A stretch of 8,309 nt of DNA from assembly GCA_944371685.1 (NCBI GenBank), contig CALVXV010000056.1, positions 1 through 8,309 of the forward strand, given 5' to 3'. A model generated the notes under the pieces. That model saw nothing but the letters and a program-made list of their open reading frames with translations. It was not told where the DNA came from and searched no databases. This stretch comes from an uncultured Bacilli bacterium (lineage in GTDB: Bacteria > Bacillota_I > Bacilli_A > RF39 > UBA660). Shown one piece after another: positions 6,785 through 8,309 of the stretch (the first letter of the stretch is position 1; each line of letters starts with the position of its first letter). A program made the position numbers and the translations under genes.

Positions 6785-6790
6785 ATTATA
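6785..6790 (-). promoter_or_regulatory. Candidate proximal -10 box of the ATPase gene
   Basis: A perfect TATAAT on the minus strand, with TTGTAA (four of six -35 matches) 17 bases upstream. It would give a very short leader, with transcription starting at about the ribosome binding site. The first spaced repeat fills the region between the two boxes. Confidence 0.45.
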
Positions 6791-6867
6791 CACCAAATCA
6801 AAGATTTTACAACACTATTTTTACACCAAATCAAGAATTTTATATGGCAAAATTTACACCAAATCAA
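6789..6867 (-). repeat. Three 13-base direct repeats at 33-base spacing
   Basis: The minus-strand sequence TTGATTTGGTGTA occurs identically at 6801-6789, 6834-6822 and 6867-6855, each start exactly 33 bases from the next. Similarity extends a few bases to each side (T and A tracts). Equal spacing near three helical turns places the copies on nearly the same DNA face. They cover the ATPase promoter candidates, so a row of operator sites is the simplest reading. No regulator for them is identifiable in the window. Confidence 0.85.
6839..6867 (-). promoter_or_regulatory. Candidate distal promoter of the ATPase gene
   Basis: On the minus strand TTGATT (6867-6862), which is part of the third repeat, is followed after 17 bases by TATAAA (6844-6839). 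The spacing is ideal and the hexamers are moderate matches. It would give a leader of about 65 bases that includes the other two repeats. In such AT-rich DNA this could be chance, and it competes with the proximal candidate. Confidence 0.4.
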
Positions 6868-6942
6868 GATTTTTTGAAATAAAAAAGGAAGTAATGAATC
6901 ATGTCCATGTGGAACTCATAAAAAATATAAACATTAATATGG

Positions 6943-6971
6943 AAAAAATAGGCCCAAAATAAGCCTATTTT
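6943..6971 (-). terminator. Terminator of the pfl operon
   Basis: On the minus strand AAAATAGGC (6971-6963) pairs perfectly with GCCTATTTT (6953-6945) around a nine-base loop, and the T run continues to 6943. The nine-pair stem contains the TAG stop of the ArsC/Spx-family gene. This is the strongest intrinsic terminator in the window. Confidence 0.85.
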
Positions 6972-7303
6972 AAACTATCGTAATTCTTAAATCCTGGGAT
7001 AATTTTCTCACCAACAATAAGTGGTCTTTTTATAAGCATTCCATCACTAGAAAGTAACTTAACTTTTTCATCAAAACTCATATTATCAAGTTTATCTTTT
7101 AAACCAAGTTCTCTATACTTCATACCAGAAGTATTAAAGAACTTTTTAATATCAAGTCCACTTTCATTTATCCATTTAGTAAGTTCTTCTTCAGTTGGAG
7201 TCTCTAAAACTATATCTCTTAAAGTATATTTAATACCATTTTCATCGAGCCACTTTTTAGCTTTTTGACATGTCGAACACTTCGGATACCATATAAATAT
7301 CAT
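6965..7303 (-). CDS. ArsC/Spx-family thioredoxin-fold protein
   Basis: A 112-residue cytoplasmic protein of the ArsC/Spx/YusI family. It begins with a thioredoxin-like strand followed by Cys9-Ser-Thr-Cys12, a CxxC redox motif, and has the family Arg93-Pro94 before LIVGE near the end. The length fits the YusI-type reductase-like members better than Spx itself (about 130 residues), and the CxxC differs from the classic single-cysteine ArsC active site. A true arsenate reductase role is therefore unlikely without arsenic genes nearby; a thiol-redox role or RNA polymerase contact as in Spx are the alternatives. Its ATG overlaps the pflA stop (ATGA, four bases) and has AAAGGAG five bases upstream, so it is translationally coupled to pflA. 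Sharing an operon with oxygen-sensitive glycyl-radical enzymes suggests a link to redox stress. Confidence 0.85.
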   Translation of the reverse strand: MIFIWYPKCSTCQKAKKWLDENGIKYTLRDIVLETPTEEELTKWINESGLDIKKFFNTSGMKYRELGLKDKLDNMSFDEKVKLLSSDGMLIKRPLIVGEKIIPGFKNYDSLK

Positions 7304-8034
7304 AAACTCTCCTTTAATTCATTATACTTATTCATAAATTTCTTATATAACTCATCACATCTATCCTTATCCATCTCCGGAATATCTTCTAAAGGATTCA
7401 GATAATTAAGTTTATCGTATTTAGAAAAACCTAAATGGTGAAATGGTAAAAACTCTATTTTTTTAACATTCTTAATCTTTAAAATATATTTAGCTAAACT
7501 ATTAATATATTCATCACTATCCATCATTCCAGGTACAACAACCTGACGAATCCATACATCCTTACCACTTTTATTTAAATCACGAATAAATCTTTCACTC
7601 TCAAGCATGTTATAACCTGTTAACTTTTCATAACCATTACCATCAGTATATTTAACATCTAATATAACTAAATCGACTAAATCTAAAATTTCCTTATAAT
7701 CACCTAGACCAGCGCCAGCTGTATCTAAAGCAATATTAACTCCTTCTTTTTTTAGTAGTTTACAACACTCAAGTAAAAAATCTATCTGTAAAAGTGGTTC
7801 ACCACCAGAAAAAGTTACTCCACCTTTTTTACCAAAATAAGGTTTATTTCTAATTATCTTTTTAACTAACTCCTCTGGGGTATAATTATCCTTACCTTTA
7901 GTCCACATTTCTGGATTATGACAATATAAACATCTAAGCTTACATCCAGTTAAAAACACAACTGTTCTAATACCTGGACCATCAACTAAGCCCATACTTT
8001 CAATCGAATCAACCGAACCACTACATTTTTTCAT
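7300..8034 (-). CDS. pflA: Pyruvate formate-lyase activating enzyme
   Basis: A 244-residue radical SAM enzyme close to the usual family length. It uses a [4Fe-4S] cluster and S-adenosylmethionine to place the glycyl radical on pyruvate formate-lyase in the cytoplasm. The cluster motif is Cys31-x3-Cys35-x2-Cys38 in CKLRCLYC, preceded by DGPGIRTVVFLTG (18-30), which is typical of PFL activases. GGVTFSGGEPL (71-81) is the SAM-binding stretch and WIRQVVVPG (167-175 region) matches the family. No extra ferredoxin insert is present, as expected for the PflA type rather than glycerol or benzylsuccinate activases. AAGGA lies six bases before the ATG, which overlaps the end of pflB by 14 bases. The adjacent substrate gene makes the assignment firm. 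Confidence 0.96.
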   Translation of the reverse strand: MKKCSGSVDSIESMGLVDGPGIRTVVFLTGCKLRCLYCHNPEMWTKGKDNYTPEELVKKIIRNKPYFGKKGGVTFSGGEPLLQIDFLLECCKLLKKEGVNIALDTAGAGLGDYKEILDLVDLVILDVKYTDGNGYEKLTGYNMLESERFIRDLNKSGKDVWIRQVVVPGMMDSDEYINSLAKYILKIKNVKKIEFLPFHHLGFSKYDKLNYLNPLEDIPEMDKDRCDELYKKFMNKYNELKESL

Positions 8035-8309
8035 GGAATGTCCTTGCTATAACTTCTTCTTGTTGTTTTCTAGTAAGTCTATTAAATCTAACAGCATAAC
8101 CAGATACTCTAATTGTAAGAAGTGGATACTTATCGGGATTATTCATTGCATCGATTAACATTTCTCTATTCAAAACATTAACATTTAAATGATGAGCACC
8201 TTGAACAAAATAACCATCAAGTAAAGAAACTAAATTCTCTACTCTCTCTTCTTCAGAGTGACCTAAAGAAGATGGAACAATACTAAATGTATTAGAAATA
8301 CCATCACGG
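8021..8309 (-). CDS. pflB: Formate C-acetyltransferase (pyruvate formate-lyase), C-terminal fragment
   Basis: Only the last 95 residues are in the window, in frame from 8308; the gene continues past the right edge. PflB converts pyruvate and CoA to acetyl-CoA and formate under anaerobic conditions. The fragment holds the glycyl-radical motif IRVSGYAVRF with the radical-bearing glycine encoded at 8101-8099, and DGIS-TFSIVPSSLG, HLNVNVLNREML and the EEVIARTF ending are all typical of true PFL rather than glycerol dehydratase or other glycyl-radical enzymes. The TAG stop lies inside pflA (14-base overlap). The fragment is cut by the window, not by mutation. The promoter is outside the window. 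Confidence 0.96.
   Translation of the reverse strand, partial: RDGISNTFSIVPSSLGHSEEERVENLVSLLDGYFVQGAHHLNVNVLNREMLIDAMNNPDKYPLLTIRVSGYAVRFNRLTRKQQEEVIARTFHEKM

Noticed and set aside
6894..6962. Plus-strand 22-codon frame with AAGGAA just upstream
   Set aside because: The spacer to the ATG is only three bases, the frame runs into the opposing terminator hairpin, and the peptide matches nothing I know.
7300..7303. Possible UGA-as-tryptophan genetic code, considered because the genome looks Mollicutes-like in base composition
   Set aside because: TGA ends pflA at the expected family length in a standard ATGA overlap, and the tryptophan codon I checked is TGG.

Overview
The window is AT-rich, tightly packed DNA from a low-GC, Gram-positive, fermentative anaerobe, most likely a gut-type member of the Bacillota. 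The evidence is AT-rich codon choice, strong AGGAGG-like ribosome binding sites, the glycyl-radical enzyme pyruvate formate-lyase with its activase, a FucO-type lactaldehyde reductase, and a surface protein with an LPXTG-like (NPKTS) sorting signal that implies a peptidoglycan wall. The species cannot be named from this sequence. All recognised genes lie on the minus strand, so transcription runs from the high-coordinate end to the low end. No gap between genes exceeds 300 bases.

Right side (8309 to about 6943): the 3' end of pflB, then pflA, then a small ArsC/Spx-family thioredoxin-fold gene, all overlapping like one operon and closed by a strong hairpin terminator. PflB makes acetyl-CoA and formate from pyruvate once PflA has installed its glycyl radical. 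Centre right (6867 to 5413): a DUF4143-type AAA ATPase gene, preceded by three copies of a 13-base sequence at exactly 33-base spacing that overlap its candidate promoters.

Centre (5430 to 3968): the most unusual gene of the window. It encodes a 458-residue exported protein. Its signal peptide is predicted to be cleaved exactly before a domain about 75% identical to eukaryotic ubiquitin (my hand count: 54 of 72 positions). All seven ubiquitin lysines and the Leu8/Ile44/His68/Val70 surface are kept, but the conjugating Arg-Leu-Arg-Gly-Gly tail is lost. Behind it come an unrecognised middle domain, repeat and Ig-like modules, and a C-terminal wall-sorting signal. The protein should therefore display a non-conjugatable ubiquitin at the outer tip of a wall-anchored stalk. 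The gene has its own candidate extended -10 promoter and a terminator.

Left side (3845 to 1): an apparent three-gene operon with its own extended -10 promoter and a terminator at the window edge. It encodes FucO-like lactaldehyde reductase, a stand-alone FIST-domain protein, and an NAD(P)-dependent aldehyde dehydrogenase that starts at TTG directly after the FIST stop codon. The reductase and dehydrogenase could send a shared short aldehyde (lactaldehyde is the best guess) to the alcohol or the acid according to redox need, with the FIST protein as a possible ligand-binding partner.
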